A DNA stretch of 64,000 nt from Jacaranda mimosifolia (Eukaryota > Streptophyta > Magnoliopsida > Lamiales > Bignoniaceae). Positions 22,324-34,619 of this stretch are shown here, piece by piece; position 1 is the first letter of the stretch; the number at the start of each line of letters is the position of its first letter. Under the pieces are notes generated by a model. It was given only the letters and a program-made list of their open reading frames with translations. It made no database searches and was not told the DNA's origin. The stretch is from positions 32,220,690-32,284,689 of the forward strand of contig CM032118.1 of NCBI GenBank assembly GCA_018894105.1. The letters are read 5' to 3'. A program made the position numbers and the translations under genes.

Positions 22324-24206
22324 TAAAGTAAGGAGTAGCCCAAGGATCCAATTATAAAACCACAAATGGCTAAATAAAACTTGTCTGCTCCTCATCCAAG
22401 GACCTAATCATGAATTTAATGAGGATTAAGATCTGAAAAAATACCTTGATTGCAAAATCCAAAGGTAGAATGAGGATGACACCAATTAACACTTCAAAAT
22501 GCTGATATGCACAGCAGAATCAAGCCAGCAATTGACTGACCAAATCAACTCCAAAGTGGCTGAAAATTTGCAGAGAGCACATTAACACACTTGAACATTT
22601 TCTGTAAAAATTTCAGCCCAATCTGATCATCGCAAGTCATCCAAATCTGCCTCCAAAATTTCTGGACAGCAGTAGATCTTCTAGAGCACAAGCTCCCCAA
22701 ATGTGAAGCCTCTAATGTTATGATCCACACACCCAATGAAAGCTTAAATCCACCTTTAATCAGCTACAAAATCAGAGGAAAAAGGAGAGGGAGGAACGGT
22801 TATGGAGAATATTGGAGAGGAAGAAGATTTGAGAGTATGAAACTTCAACACTTTAGCAAATCACACTTTTGGAGGGAAAAATGGAATCTAGCATTCATTC
22901 TCCCTCATGGTCGGCCACCTCTCTATTTGTAGAGAGAATGGTGTGATGCTAGTTGGCATCACACCCTCCATGAGGTGGTTTGTCAACTTGGCAATCCACT
23001 TGCATGTGAAATGTAAATTTCACTTGCATTTGAATTTAATTTGAATCTATATTTCATCTCATGAAATGTAATCCAAATTAATTCTAAATTCCTCCCATCA
23101 AATAAAACTTCCTTTAAGCTTTTGTTTGTGACACATTAGGTTCTCCCATTCATTGGACATGAGCTCACAACTATTGTGATATTTTGAATATTGAAGTATT
23201 CGCATTAGTTTAAAATCCTTTAAACCAATAACTCTTTGAATTAATCTCTATTAATTGAAGAGTATTCAATCTCTATGGTCGATGTCTAGCTTCAAGCCCA
23301 TGGAGCCCAACTAATTAGGTGAAATGAATATGCTTTTGGCGAACCATTCTAGCTCTACACTTGCCTTGCAAATACGGTCCTTCCGTTTCCTATCTCCCGA
23401 AAGAGACATAGGACAAGATATTTGCCGACTCCCCAGTAGTCTTGATAACTATGTTTCTATTCCTAGTGTTCAATTCCTCTTTATGACCTCATCTTTGGAA
23501 AACTCCTTTTCCAAATTATCATACTACCTCGCGCAAGGATCTCTTGGAATCGATCATTATAGAATATATAGGAGATGCACTCGCCTTTCACAATGACGAT
23601 GAAATAGATCCCGTCTTAAATCTCACAAACCTCTATATCTAAGTGGTCCATAACCAATCTCAACCCGAATGATCTGCTACTGGTCGGAGAAGAGTCAAAG
23701 TATAAGGACCTAAACATAAGTTTACCATGGATCCTCAAGTCAAAGGACTAATTATATACACTAGCATAAGCTGAAGAACTTGCCACTTCGACTACCTAGT
23801 GGATTCTCCAAGCAGGTCTTTAGTGTACTTGTTCTTTAACAAGCATCCACTAACTTCACCCATCTCTAACATGGATTGCTCATGAAACGGAGTAATATCC
23901 AACTCCTTGGATTTATGCATCATTAGTGCAAGTCTATTTAAATCTTAGATGCTCTGTCTCATAAGATTCTATGACTTAGAATATTTAAAATCATGACCAT
24001 TAAAACTTATTTCATGATCACAACCCAGTGTGCAACCAAGTCCCATAGTCATAATGTGATTTAAGGGCTTCAACCAAATGTCAGTAAAGTAAAATATGCA
24101 TAAGATGAAGATGGTCATTTTATATGAATATCATTCAATCAAGATTGTATCACAAGTGAAGTAGTTTATATGCCAATCTAATTGGCTGCAGGACACCACT
24201 CCAATA
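22324..24206 (-). repeat. Solo LTR, copia family A copy 3
   Basis: An 1883-bp LTR on the minus strand, homologous to 4652-6799 and to the complement of 10732-12943. It begins TA and ends CCAATA on the plus strand, so both terminal dinucleotides carry a C-to-T or G-to-A change relative to TG...CA. The TATA run present in the other copies is degenerate here (CTATTTGTAG at about 22924). It lies inside the gypsy 5' LTR and lacks any internal region, hence a solo LTR. Confidence 0.9.
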
Positions 24207-24211
24207 GCAAC
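24207..24211. other. Target site duplication, right (GCAAC)
   Basis: Exact partner of 22319-22323. Confidence 0.85.
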
Positions 24212-24216
24212 AAGCA

Positions 24217-24399
24217 AAGTATCTCCAATGGCGAAATGACCATTTTGGCCTCCAGTGCTCATTTCAAGCTGTTTGGGAGGAAAAACACTGTTTAGTGAAC
24301 CAACTTATTTTTCCTGCTTACTCTATGCTCCATCAATTGAGAACGGCTCAATAGGAGAAAGGGATAATGAACAAACAACAGCAAGTGAATGGGGCTAGT
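24217..24399. other. Unassigned junction between gypsy LTR and LINE
   Basis: This stretch separates the gypsy LTR end from recognisable LINE RNase H sequence. Bases 24230-24268 resemble 16683-16720, part of the gypsy pol tail, with about five differences in 33 bases, which is unexplained by simple insertion. No gene seen. Confidence 0.4.
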
Positions 24400-24883
24400 A
24401 AATAGGAGCTCCCTCCTCAAGGAGTGCTTAAGTGCAACATAATGCGGCTATCAATCAAAATGGGCAAGCTTTTGGCTCTAGGACAGTGTTAAGGAATGAT
24501 CAAGGATAGGTCATCTCGGCTACAACTATCCCTCATAAAGGAAGGTTCCAAGCACCGTTGGCAGAAGCTATTTCCCTGAAAGAAGCTCTCTCTTGGATCA
24601 AAAACAAAAATTTACCACAAGTTGTGGTTGAGATGGATGCTTTAGTTATTGTTCATGCAATTTCATGTTGTTTAGAGTATATCTCCTATCTTGAATCAAT
24701 TATTTTGGATTGTAAATCTCTTTGTCAAAGTTTATAGATTGTTCTATTTGTTTTGTCCAGCATTCAGCGAATCATATGGCTCATTGTGTTGCAAGGGTTG
24801 CAGTTTCTACGTCTAAACATAAATCGTGGGAAGATCATATTCCTACATTCATTTCCTTTGTAGTAACTGCTAAGTTGAAATAA
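24400..24883 (+). pseudogene. LINE-type RNase H (RVT_3-like) fragment
   Basis: The plus strand reads PPQGVLKCN, then in another frame AAINQNGQAFGSRTVLRNDQ, a stop, then RFQAPLAEAISLKEALSWIK, LPQVVVEMDALVIVHAI and, after a second frameshift, VQHSANHMAHCVARVAVS. This is the order of the plant RNase H-like domain found at the end of LINE ORF2: L-K-x-N-x-D-A-A, F-G-x-G-x-V-L-R-N-D, A-E-A-x-A-x-x-E-A-L, E-x-D-A and R-x-A-N-x-x-A-H-x-L-A. The first Asp is lost; the Glu and the Asp of EMDA remain. It is broken by a stop and two frameshifts and ends at TAA 24881-24883. It is probably the continuation of 15470-16021. Confidence 0.8.
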
Positions 24884-25416
24884 AATATCATCTTTTTAGA
24901 GTAAAAAACAAACCTCCCTTATCAATATTATTATAAATTCTATGATCAAATAAACAAATCTTAAAAAAAAAGTTCAAGTATTTTTACTTATTTTCAAAAG
25001 CTTATAAAATAATAATATTTTGTATTTATTTAATATTCATAAACTCAACTTCTAAAATTTATACCAAATATTCGGAATATTGTAAATATGTGGTTTAACG
25101 GTAAGCCAAACACCCTGCTACGTTTTAATGCGTATCATTTGATTAAAATCAGAAGGCATGGGCAGAACAGTGATTTGCCCGGTTATATAATTATTCCATT
25201 TTCTGCCTCCTTAAAAGAACCAAACGCTTTTATTTTTCTCAAGTACAACCAACAACTATACGGCACAGCTATAAGAGTCTCCACCGTTTCCAGTTTCCAT
25301 TCCCATTTTATTTGATCGACTTTGGCGGAGCAAGAAAAGTGAGAAAAGAAAACCAAAAAGGATTCTGCAGAGGGCCAAAAGATCAACCAAAAAAAGAAAA
25401 CCCCTAAGTACACGCC
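24884..25416 (+). promoter_or_regulatory. Promoter region and 5' UTR of the sirtuin gene
   Basis: Bases 24884-25080 are AT-rich with no recognisable element. A TATA box candidate TTATATAA lies at 25183-25190, which would place transcription start near 25215 and give a 5' UTR of about 200 bases. The start codon at 25417 is the first ATG in the frame of the sirtuin exon. No upstream element of known specificity was recognised. Confidence 0.5.
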
Positions 25417-28400
25417 ATGTCGCTGGGGTATGCTGAGAAGCTTTCTTTCATTGAAGATGTGGGCAACGTTGGAATGACGGAGTTTTTTGACCCACCTCAT
25501 GTTTTGCAGGAGAAAGTAGAGAATTTTTTCCCCCTCTCTTTATTCTACTCTGTTTCTTGGTTACATTTTAATGAGTAATGCTTTTCAATGTCTGCTGATT
25601 TTGTGTTAGTTGTATGCTTTGATGATCATTCCTTTTTCTCTTTAGCCACTGCTTAAATTAGTTGTGTTAGGCTTTTTTTTATTGCCAATTTGGTAAGAGG
25701 CTTTATCTGATATCCTGAAACTATTCTGTCTAGTTCATCCATGAGATCTGCCTTCTGGTGAACTGCATTTATACACAACAGTGTTAAATTTTTTACTTTT
25801 TGAGCGATTGTTGGGCTTAAAAGTTTTCTCGGGATGGACCTAATCCTCCTTCTTCTGGAATTATAAAATCAAATGGAGTTGTGCTTCATGGGTTGGTAAA
25901 CAAGGCTGGTTCTTGGGGAGTCCGACTTTATAAACTTGATTAAAATAATGAGAAAAGGCTGGATAAATCTTATTTATGACCAAAATGATGATGTAAAATG
26001 AGAAAGTGTATCACATTCTCTCGCTTAAGAGAGTGCGTTGCCACTGAAAATTTGGGAGTTTATGATACACAGGACAATGCTACTTCTGATCTTGTGTTTG
26101 TTCAACATTGTCTTCCCAAAAAGTCATGTTGGTTCAGTTTCTGGAGAGTTCTTATCCAAACCAATCAAAATGAAGTGTCTACTGTGTTATACTCATCAAA
26201 GGTTAAGAATATAGAGAGAAGCATCAGATTTTGTTAGGGTGTGGGAGGGGGGAATCTCTTTGATGGGACCCAGTTAACACGTATGATTCTCCATGTTTAT
26301 CTTGCAAAATGTAGTCGTTTAATCATGTATAGGGGGCTACACCAGTTTAACTCTGCATATGATGAGCAACTTGGTCATTTTGACCTGCCCACTACACACA
26401 TTGTCAGCATACGGCATGCCTGCTTATGTAGGATGGAAAGAGTAGGTTTGCGACGACAGTTCTTGTTAAGAAACAATTTCTGCTAACACTGTTAAGGTAC
26501 TCCGTGTTTCCATTATGTGGAAATGGCAGTTATGAAGTTCTTCTTCCATTATGACTTGAATTTGTATTGTATATTTGAGACTGAAGGTTATTATAGCATG
26601 CCCAGCACATGAACAAACCGAAAGCAAATGCTTTCCACATTACTTTGTGTCAGTTTTGTGCATGTGCATGTTAAGCATAGTTCTCAAAGTGGAAGGTGCA
26701 ATCAGATAATGAAATTGTTATAATGACCGGTGGAAATTACCTGGAAAATAAAGTGATGGCTGAAAATGATGTAGCTAGCTAGTGTTTTTTGTCTTTGGGG
26801 TTTATTGCTTATATGGCTTGCTGTTTCCCTTTTCCGGTGGTATAATTTTGTCAAATTAATCTAGTTGTCTTACTTAGAATGAGAACCAGGAAGATTTTTC
26901 ATTGTGAACCAACTAACCACCACCTTCTTGGTTTTTTCTATTCATAAATAACTTTTACTGGTATTTGTAAGGACACTTGTTTAATTGTTAAAGCAAGAAG
27001 AATGCTGCAGCAGCTAATGTTTTCTATTTCGCTCAAAAACTGGTTCTGTACTCCCTCATCCATCTCTGCCTTTCAGAATGATCAATCATTTATGTGCTGA
27101 AACGAGATTTCGTGTGTTAAATATTATGCCGAAGATTGCTTAATCTCCATTTTGACTGCTTGTAACAGTGAGCTTGTGACTTCATTTGCAGGTCGAACGA
27201 CTTGCTATGATGATACAAAAGGTAGGACCTGAAATGATTTAAATTCATCCAGCTTGATTCTCTCAATTAAAATCTAGATCCTTGTTTATTCATGCAGAGC
27301 AAGCACTTAGTGGTATTTACCGGAGCGGGAATATCCACTTCTTGTGGTATACCTGACTTTCGCGGCCCCAAGGGTATCTGGACACTTCAGGTAATGATTT
27401 TAAATTTTCTTTGTACTCTTGGAGAAGTTTCTGAGATGCTTTAATCAATACCCCCACCACTCTATGCATCTAGAAATTGTTTCATTTTCTGATGGTGGAT
27501 ATGATGATATTTGGTATCCAAAGAATTTCTCTGTCTTTTTTGTAAGTTGATTTGCTTTCCTGTTAGAACGATATAATGTATAATTTTAGAATATGTCTTT
27601 GAAAAATGCATTTGGTTTAGAGGTGTTTTTAGAGAGCATAAGTTTTGGGAAGTATCACAGGCCATTCAACATGGAAAAAGTTGTTTCTGATAGAATCATG
27701 TTTTTAAATTTTCCATTACATGATTCAGTGTTAAACCATTGAAGGAGAGAGAGAACCACAGGATTGATTCATGAAACCAACTCAAGAAGGGTTCATACTT
27801 GGTACTTGCCTCTTCTCTTAGGAACACATGGTTATTACTGCAAACATGAGTTTATCCATACCTGGCACCCTAACTGTGTTTTGGTTGCTTTTTCATAGGC
27901 ATGGGTTGTTATATACAAATTACTGTATCTAGTCCAGAAACTTGATTAACCAAAAGAAGATCACATTTTATTTTTCCTGATTTACTCTTTCACGAATTTG
28001 CAGCGCCAAGGAAAAGCCTTACCAGAAGCATCTTTACCTTTCCATCGTGCAACACCAAGCATAACTCATATGGCATTGGTTGAACTTGAGAAGGCTGATA
28101 TCCTGAAGTTCCTGATTAGCCAGGTAGGGCATTACTCTACAAAAAATGTTCAACTGAACATTGTGCGTTTCTGACTTGTGCTTCTAATTTTCTAAACTAA
28201 AACTTAAGAAAGCTAGAATCTCAAAGCAGTCATGGGAGGTGCGTTTCCAACTTCTCACTATTTTTATAAACATTCCGTACTTTTGCTTCCTCAACAACGC
28301 CCAACTTTCTCTAAACCTTTTTGCTATTCCTAATGCGCAAGTCCTTGCACACACTCCTGAGGCAATCACTTCAAATTCTGTTCTCGCATGTCATTTTCTC

Positions 28401-31400
28401 GTAGCTTCTTAATGAATGACATCTTTAATATTAAATTGCTTTTATTATTAACTTTGCTTTATTGTATTCTGCAGAATCTGCACAGGCAATATTGTTGCTA
28501 ATGTTATTTTGTGCTACTCCAAATGCATCATCTATTATATATTTTCATACTTGACATCTAAATTTCTAGGATCTTTCTTAATTTTCCTATTAAAGGTTTT
28601 GACTGAGTCAGTTTGTGGTCACTTATCTGAATATGCTAGAATGTTGATGGCCTCCATCTTCGTTCTGGAATGCCAAGGGAAAAACTTTCTGAATTACATG
28701 GAAACTCCTTCATGGAACTATGCCCTTCCTGTGGAGCTGAGTGAGTATTCCCCACATACTTTTCAATTATAATTGATTTGATGTTATTTCGATATACAGG
28801 TATTTGCTTGATTTACTACAATCAGAATGTTAGCCTTGGAGATTGGTCATGCTTGAATTTAATAGCTGTTTACTGTGTAGGTATGTGAGGGACTTTGAGA
28901 TTGAGACTATTGGGTTGAAGGAGACCACTCGTCGTTGCTCCAACGCAGGTTGTGGTGCAAAATTGAGGGATACTGTTCTTGACTGGGAGGTACAGGTTTT
29001 TCATTGGGAAATTTCGTTAGTTATGAGTTCTTCATCAAGCACAAACAGTTTCCTGATTCCTCTTATCTTCAGTTTGGCACCAGAGGCTCAAAAGACCCAA
29101 TCAGAAGATTTTTGTACTTAGCAAAAAATCTTGAAACATGGAAATGGGAAAAAAAAACATGAACAAAAAACTGTTCCTTTGACTTCTGCGAATCATGCAG
29201 GAGCATGCATCACTTTCTGCCCACACAGATATGGGTGTGCTGTGTGCATAGCTTTCTTAAAGAATTTTAACCTCCACTCTTGATTCTCATTGTGTGCAAT
29301 CTCAAGATTACAAGTCCATGAATGGTTAATTAGTAACGATAGACAACAAGGAGTTCTATTGGATCCTCACTAGGAGTGAAATAGAACACATACAAAGACA
29401 ATTACAAGCTCATAGATGCTTATCCAGACATCCTCTAAGTCATAACAATAGGATCTTGTATCCATTTAAGAAGCACAAATAATGATCTTAGGTACATAAC
29501 AAGTGTAATGCTAAGAATCAGACCAAAATATTTAAAATGCTATCACTTCGTGTGGTATTGTTATTGGAATTGGCCAAAGCCAGGTTCCATCATCACCTTT
29601 TTAAGTCCTAGCGCTGATGTTCTTTTTGTCTTGAAGGATGCTTTGCCACCTAAGGAGATGGAGCCTGCAGAAAAGCACTGCAAAATGGCTGATGTTGTAT
29701 TATGTCTAGGAACAAGGTAATTACTGAGACCTGAGCATAAATGTGTCCATGCTATCTCTTTAATTTTGGGATGCAACACTTTCCATCTTCTTGAAGTTTA
29801 GCCGGCTAGATTATACGTCCTGCCATTTGGTTTGTACAAAGAAGTCATATAGTGCAAGGGAAGTTAACTACCATGATAAATGTTGCTCAGGAATCAATCT
29901 TGTCATAGTTCAAGGAACCTCTGATGCTTGAAATGTAAAACAGTAACAGTTTCCTGATTCTAGGCTTGAGGCTACTGGGTTTTAGGTAAAGTGATGTTCT
30001 CTGATGAGAACCAAAGTCAATATTATGGAAACACAAGGGTTAAAATCTTCAATACGCATGACAATTTTTTTCTTGCTTTAAAATCTTATTCTCCACAGGA
30101 TGTTCCTCCCATTTCAAAGTTGTAGTTTCTTAGGGAGATTCAAATTGTGACTGTTAAGAATGGTTTAGTTCACATCCTCAAACCTAGTTACTGTATGAAG
30201 TCATCATAATCTGTTTGAAGTTGAATTCTACATGAATCTGGGGTTTGATACGGGATTATAGAAGATAAAACTTTTTAATTTCTCAAGATGGAGTGAAAAT
30301 AAAGCAAGCCAGTGAGACACAATAACTTTTTCATGATTCAGTTGCTGTTTGACAATAATGTGTTATTGATAGTATGTGTATTTCTGTCATGTCATTGAGC
30401 ATTTGTTACTTGACCTGAATCCAACTCTTTTTTCTTTTTTTCGGTTCCCTCCTCCTTTTTATTCTTCTTCTTCTTGGTGTAAAAATTCCTAGATCTATTA
30501 TGTAGAAATCATATTTGCTTCGTGTTCAATTTCGACATTATGAGTGATGCAACTCTATGCAGTCTGCAGATTACTCCTGCATGCAATTTGCCCCTAAAAT
30601 GTCTCCGGGGAGGTGGAAAGATCGTGATTGTGAATCTTCAGGTAATCTTTTGTTTTCCTCCAAACATCTATGTCCTTGCTTTTCAACAACATTGTTTTCC
30701 TACTGAATACATATGATTCCAGAATGTGAAAGAACTGATAATATACTTCTGAACTTAAATGTGTAACTGCGACTGCGAGTAAGATGAGATTGTTGTTATG
30801 ACGGGTTAATATGTGTTTTTAATTTTACAGAAAACCCCCAAGGACAAGAAAGCAAGTTTGGTGATACATGGACGTGTAGACAAGGTGAATTACTCTGCTG
30901 ATAAACTTTATTAGTTAATTGAGTTTGTCATTCAAGAGAAGGCCTTAAAATTATATGGACAAATTTACAAAAGATAATTGAAGTTATTAAAAAGGCTGGT
31001 AAGGAGGATTAAATGAATATAAAAAAAGAGCGCTTTGCCAACTCATCCAGAAAATCCAATCAGGACTTGAATAAGTAGGAATTAGATTCTCTGCTTAAAT
31101 ATCAAGAGAAAAAAGAGCAACAAAGTGTTTAATCTCATGATGCTATTTCCTTATGTTAAACTGCCTTGCAATTTCTTCTTTATATTACCCCAAATCAGAC
31201 TCTTGTGGAGCATCATCCAAGTCCATAATCTTGGTTGATGCACCCCATGAAGGCTTTAGCTAAAAAGCAGTATCTCACAGTGCCCAGGCGTTACTCTCTG
31301 AAACCAAAATGAAGAACCTACAAACTCAATATGATTATTGTTTTTCACCCGAAATGGCCTTTGATTTGCTTCCATATTTTGGCTTACAAAACTGCATTCT

Positions 31401-34400
31401 TACACAATAAAGGGTTTTTGTGATTAAACTATCTCCATCTGCCTTGCATCTGTCCTAGCATTTTCCAGCCGTATGGCCGTATTTTTTTGAGGTAAGTGCG
31501 TATGATTTCTTTGCCTCTCTGTGGAGCTGCTGGCTAAAATAATTTTTAACAGGTAATTACAGGAGTCATGAACATGCTGAATATGTGTATTCCTCCATTT
31601 GTTAGGATTGATCTTTTCCAGATCATTTTAACTCAGGCCTTAAGCCTAGGTAATTTCTCTTCAGACTGTTTCATTAATTGTCTTTGTTTTTTTCTTTGTA
31701 CTTCTTTACTCTAATTCTTTTACATGTTCGAGTTCTTAATTCCTAATTCAATACATTCCCTAAAAGACAATCCATCTCACCTGTATTCTGTTTAAACTAT
31801 GGGTGTTAGAAGTTTTTCTGTGGTTGTTTGTTTCATAAGACACTAGTTTTATTGTATAAAAGGCATTAAGGATTCATAGAGACCTTCATTTGTTATTTTG
31901 TTTTATATCTGGAGGTTGTGGATTTGGAAAATATGTATCTTCTCAAATTTTTTATAGTGCAGCAATATTCTTTCTTCTTATGCCGTTGAACTTGACAAAT
32001 CTCACCATTAACAAACTGCCAACCATAAGACACTCTTTAAATGCTTCTTTATCTGATTCATGTTCATCCCTGTCAGCCTTTTATTGCTTTTATATATAAA
32101 TTCACTCAGCACGAAATGCTTACTAGTATTTTATATGACTGCTGCTTTTGATAGTCCATTTACTTGTTTTTCAGATAAAAAATATGTGAACTGGACCCTC
32201 AGGATAGCCAGTGTCCATGGGAAGCAAGCACCATTGCCTTTTGTTAAATCTGTTGAGGTGAGTTCATGAATTTTGCATGCCTCCTTTCTGAACTAAATAT
32301 ACACAGGTCCTATTATTTGTTAATGAAATGCAGGAACTAACTGTATATCTCTTGTTTGCAACCTTGTAATTAAAATGTTTTTGCTTTTTCTATGAGCACA
32401 ATAAGTGGTTCCATATTTTGATATTTAATAACTTAATCCTAGTAGTTATTATTGAGTCTATTTGCTGATGTGCTGACTGTTAGTATTTGAGGCCTCACTT
32501 GGAGATGCAGATACTTGTGGGTTCTGTGTTAATTTATTTTGTATTTTCATACTGAAATTTATATTGGAAATAATTTCATCATCTGGAACGTGATTATTTT
32601 TTTAGCATTATCCTGCATTTCCAATGTCATCTCCTTGTTTACTTTGGGGTTGTGTGACTTCCTGTGGTATTTCAATGATAGGTCGTCTTCTCTGAAAATT
32701 TGAACATGAAGGCAGCAGTTCTAGAAAACCAACCTCTTCATCTGAAAAGGTATCTCCTTTGTTTGTAATGTTACATGCTATATCAATTGGCCTGGCTTCA
32801 CCCTGAGTGGAGTGGCCTTGAAGCCCTATGTTGTGGAAATTAATTTTTCCTCATCCTTCTGTTGACTCCTAAGAAATCTACACGACTGTTAAGAAGGAGA
32901 TAGTATTTCCTTTAGTGAAAATTCTCATTATTGATATCTTAACTCAAGTGTGCATCTACAAGAGATACTGATTCAGGATCTGAATGCCTTGTGCTTAAAA
33001 AGTGGTAGGTATAGCTATCTCACATTTATGTACTGTTTACTGGTTAAAACTTTCTTATTCATCGTCAGGAGGTCTGCAAGGTGCACAAAACCTTTTGATA
33101 TTTCATTGAAACTAAACTTCAGTGCTGGTTGCAAGTGTTCACATGCTATGCTCAAGATCCCAGTTGATTTTGAGGTGAGAATACACCTTTCTCATGGGGG
33201 CTTCCTTTGCGAATATATATTTATTTTTTTCTTTTTGACTATTAGCTTTTCGATCTCAAATCTGACCATTTATCTTAATAATGTAGAGATAGTCAGATAC
33301 TCTGAGTAAACCAGTCTTTAAATGCTAAGTACTGCAAGAGTTGAAGAATTCAGCACAGTAAAGACTGTTAATTCATTAGCTATATAGAGAATATTGATTT
33401 CACTTGATAAAATGTAACCACCCTTGCAAAGTCTAAAACTCCAAAGTACATCCATCAACCAGCGTCCTTCCATGCTCCACATATTTTCTATTGAGGCTCA
33501 AGTACTCGCATGGGAAACCCAATACTTAGATAAAAGTCTATGGCATATAGATTCTTCATCTTAACATGAACATAAAATAACTTCTGCTGCGTGGAGTCAT
33601 ATGTAATGTAGGCGTCATCTATTTTTTTTCTTTTTTTTGGTTGGGTGGGGTGGGGTGGGGTGGGGTGGGGGGCAGCCGTTGTTAAAGGGAGAGGATGGAA
33701 TGATACTTAACTCTTTGGAGATGCTGTTGTGGAAGCTGGATATCATGTTCTCAAGCCTACCCCAAACCTTGCTCTGATAGCTGCTGTCATTTAGGTCCAG
33801 TAAACTGGGTTTTGACTGCATGTTGGTTGTGAATTGTGATGTATTATTGGCTGCTAACAACAGAGGGGCTGTCTGTGATACTTAAAGTTTACTTGTGTCT
33901 TGATTTCCATGAAGAAGTGGAACATTTGATTGAATGACAGGTCATTGATTTAGTTTGTCAAGAAGTTTGGTGAGCATAGAATAAATTTAATATAATGGCT
34001 TTTTTGGTGTATTATGTAGCTTATCTCAATTTATTGGGTGAAAAGGCACAAGAAAGCACATCTAAATATCCTGTATTTCCATCTGCTCAAGCCAGGGCAC
34101 ATCTCTAAAGTTAAACTACAGGATCTAATCTTTTTTCCAATGTTCTTATTCCATGCAATTTATGTTGCTCCCTTCCCATCAGTTGGTTCATGGGCCAAGA
34201 AATTACAGTTTTGCCTCTTTCAAAATACTTGAATTCTAAAATGTGCATCTCATTTTATCCTTTGTCTGCTGGAAAGTTGCTGTGCTGATAATGAGTATTG
34301 TCTTCAGATTTCAACAGACTGTTCCAAGGCAGATAAGGATTCCATCATTCAGAACCTAAAAGAGCGAGCGATGAAGGAGCCATGCTGCGGGCAGACAGCA

Positions 34401-34619
34401 CTAGTCGAGAGGAGGGCCATTTTAGTTCCCAAAAGTGAAGTCATTGTCCATGCCATTGCAACAAACATTACTGAATATGGAAATTCTTCCAGGGAACTTG
34501 AAGCATCTTCTCTTAGTAATGGATCGCTTAAGAGGAGAAATGAGAGCATGCTTGATAGTGGGATGTCATGGAAGCAAACAAGGGCACGGAGGAAGCGCTA
34601 TAATAGACATAGAAGTTGA
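25417..34619 (+). CDS. SRT1: Sirtuin, class IV SIRT6/7-like deacylase (plant SRT1)
   Basis: NAD+-dependent protein lysine deacylase expected to act on chromatin in the nucleus. Exons: 25417-25515, 27192-27221, 27298-27390, 28004-28123, 28640-28740, 28881-28989, 29637-29716, 30563-30641, 30831-30884, 31553-31649, 32175-32257, 32682-32749, 33069-33174 and 34308-34619. They total 1431 nt (476 residues), all introns are GT-AG, and no stop or frameshift occurs. The start [16 protein letters not shown] matches plant SRT1. NAD-binding motifs: TGAGIS (51-56), CGIPDFRG (59-66), QNVDGLH (114-120) and GTS (209-211). His134 in ELHG is the catalytic base. Zinc ligands are C142-P-S-C145 and C167-x4-C172. 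A plant-specific C-terminal half follows, ending in a basic tail ([10 protein letters not shown]) that could be a nuclear localisation signal. Length is close to the Arabidopsis protein. Exon boundaries were placed by eye. Confidence 0.95.
33639..33674 (+). repeat. TGGGG tandem run in sirtuin intron 13
   Basis: GGTTGGGTGGGG is followed by repeats of TGGGG ending in a six-base G run. At least five runs of three or more G occur within 36 bases on the coding strand, enough for a G-quadruplex in DNA or pre-mRNA. A T-rich tract (33620-33638) precedes it. Confidence 0.85.

Larger units (their letters stand above)
16022..24216 (-). mobile_element. Ty3/gypsy element inserted in LINE, near-complete
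   Basis: A minus-strand gypsy element with paired terminal repeats (16022-16234, and 22115-22323 plus 24212-24216), a PBS at 22100-22112, gag (about 20300-21262), protease (about 19677-20060), RT (18583-19373), RNase H (17767-18369) and integrase (about 16860-17760), ending at the stop at 16524. Without the solo LTR nested in its right repeat it is about 6.3 kb. Target duplication is not clean: AAGTTC precedes the left LTR and AAGTAT follows the right one. The C-terminal region GPITRARAKRLRYDF is typical of non-Tat gypsy groups. It is heavily mutated throughout. Confidence 0.85.
22115..24216 (-). repeat. 5' LTR of gypsy element, interrupted by solo LTR
   Basis: Bases 22115-22323 and 24212-24216 together make about 214 bp matching the 3' LTR at 16022-16234. 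The middle is the inserted copia-family solo LTR with its duplicated GCAAC. Length agreement (213 and 214 bp) supports this reading. Confidence 0.7.

Noticed and set aside
28184..28369. Minus-strand open frame in sirtuin intron 4
   Set aside because: It lies fully within an intron, has no recognisable motif, and is short enough to occur by chance.
32950..33309. Plus-strand open frame of 119 codons in the sirtuin gene
   Set aside because: It merges exon 13 in frame with parts of introns 12 and 13; the real coding part is 33069-33174.
33639..33674. TGGGG run considered as interstitial telomere repeat
   Set aside because: Plant telomere repeat is TTTAGGG; the unit here is different.
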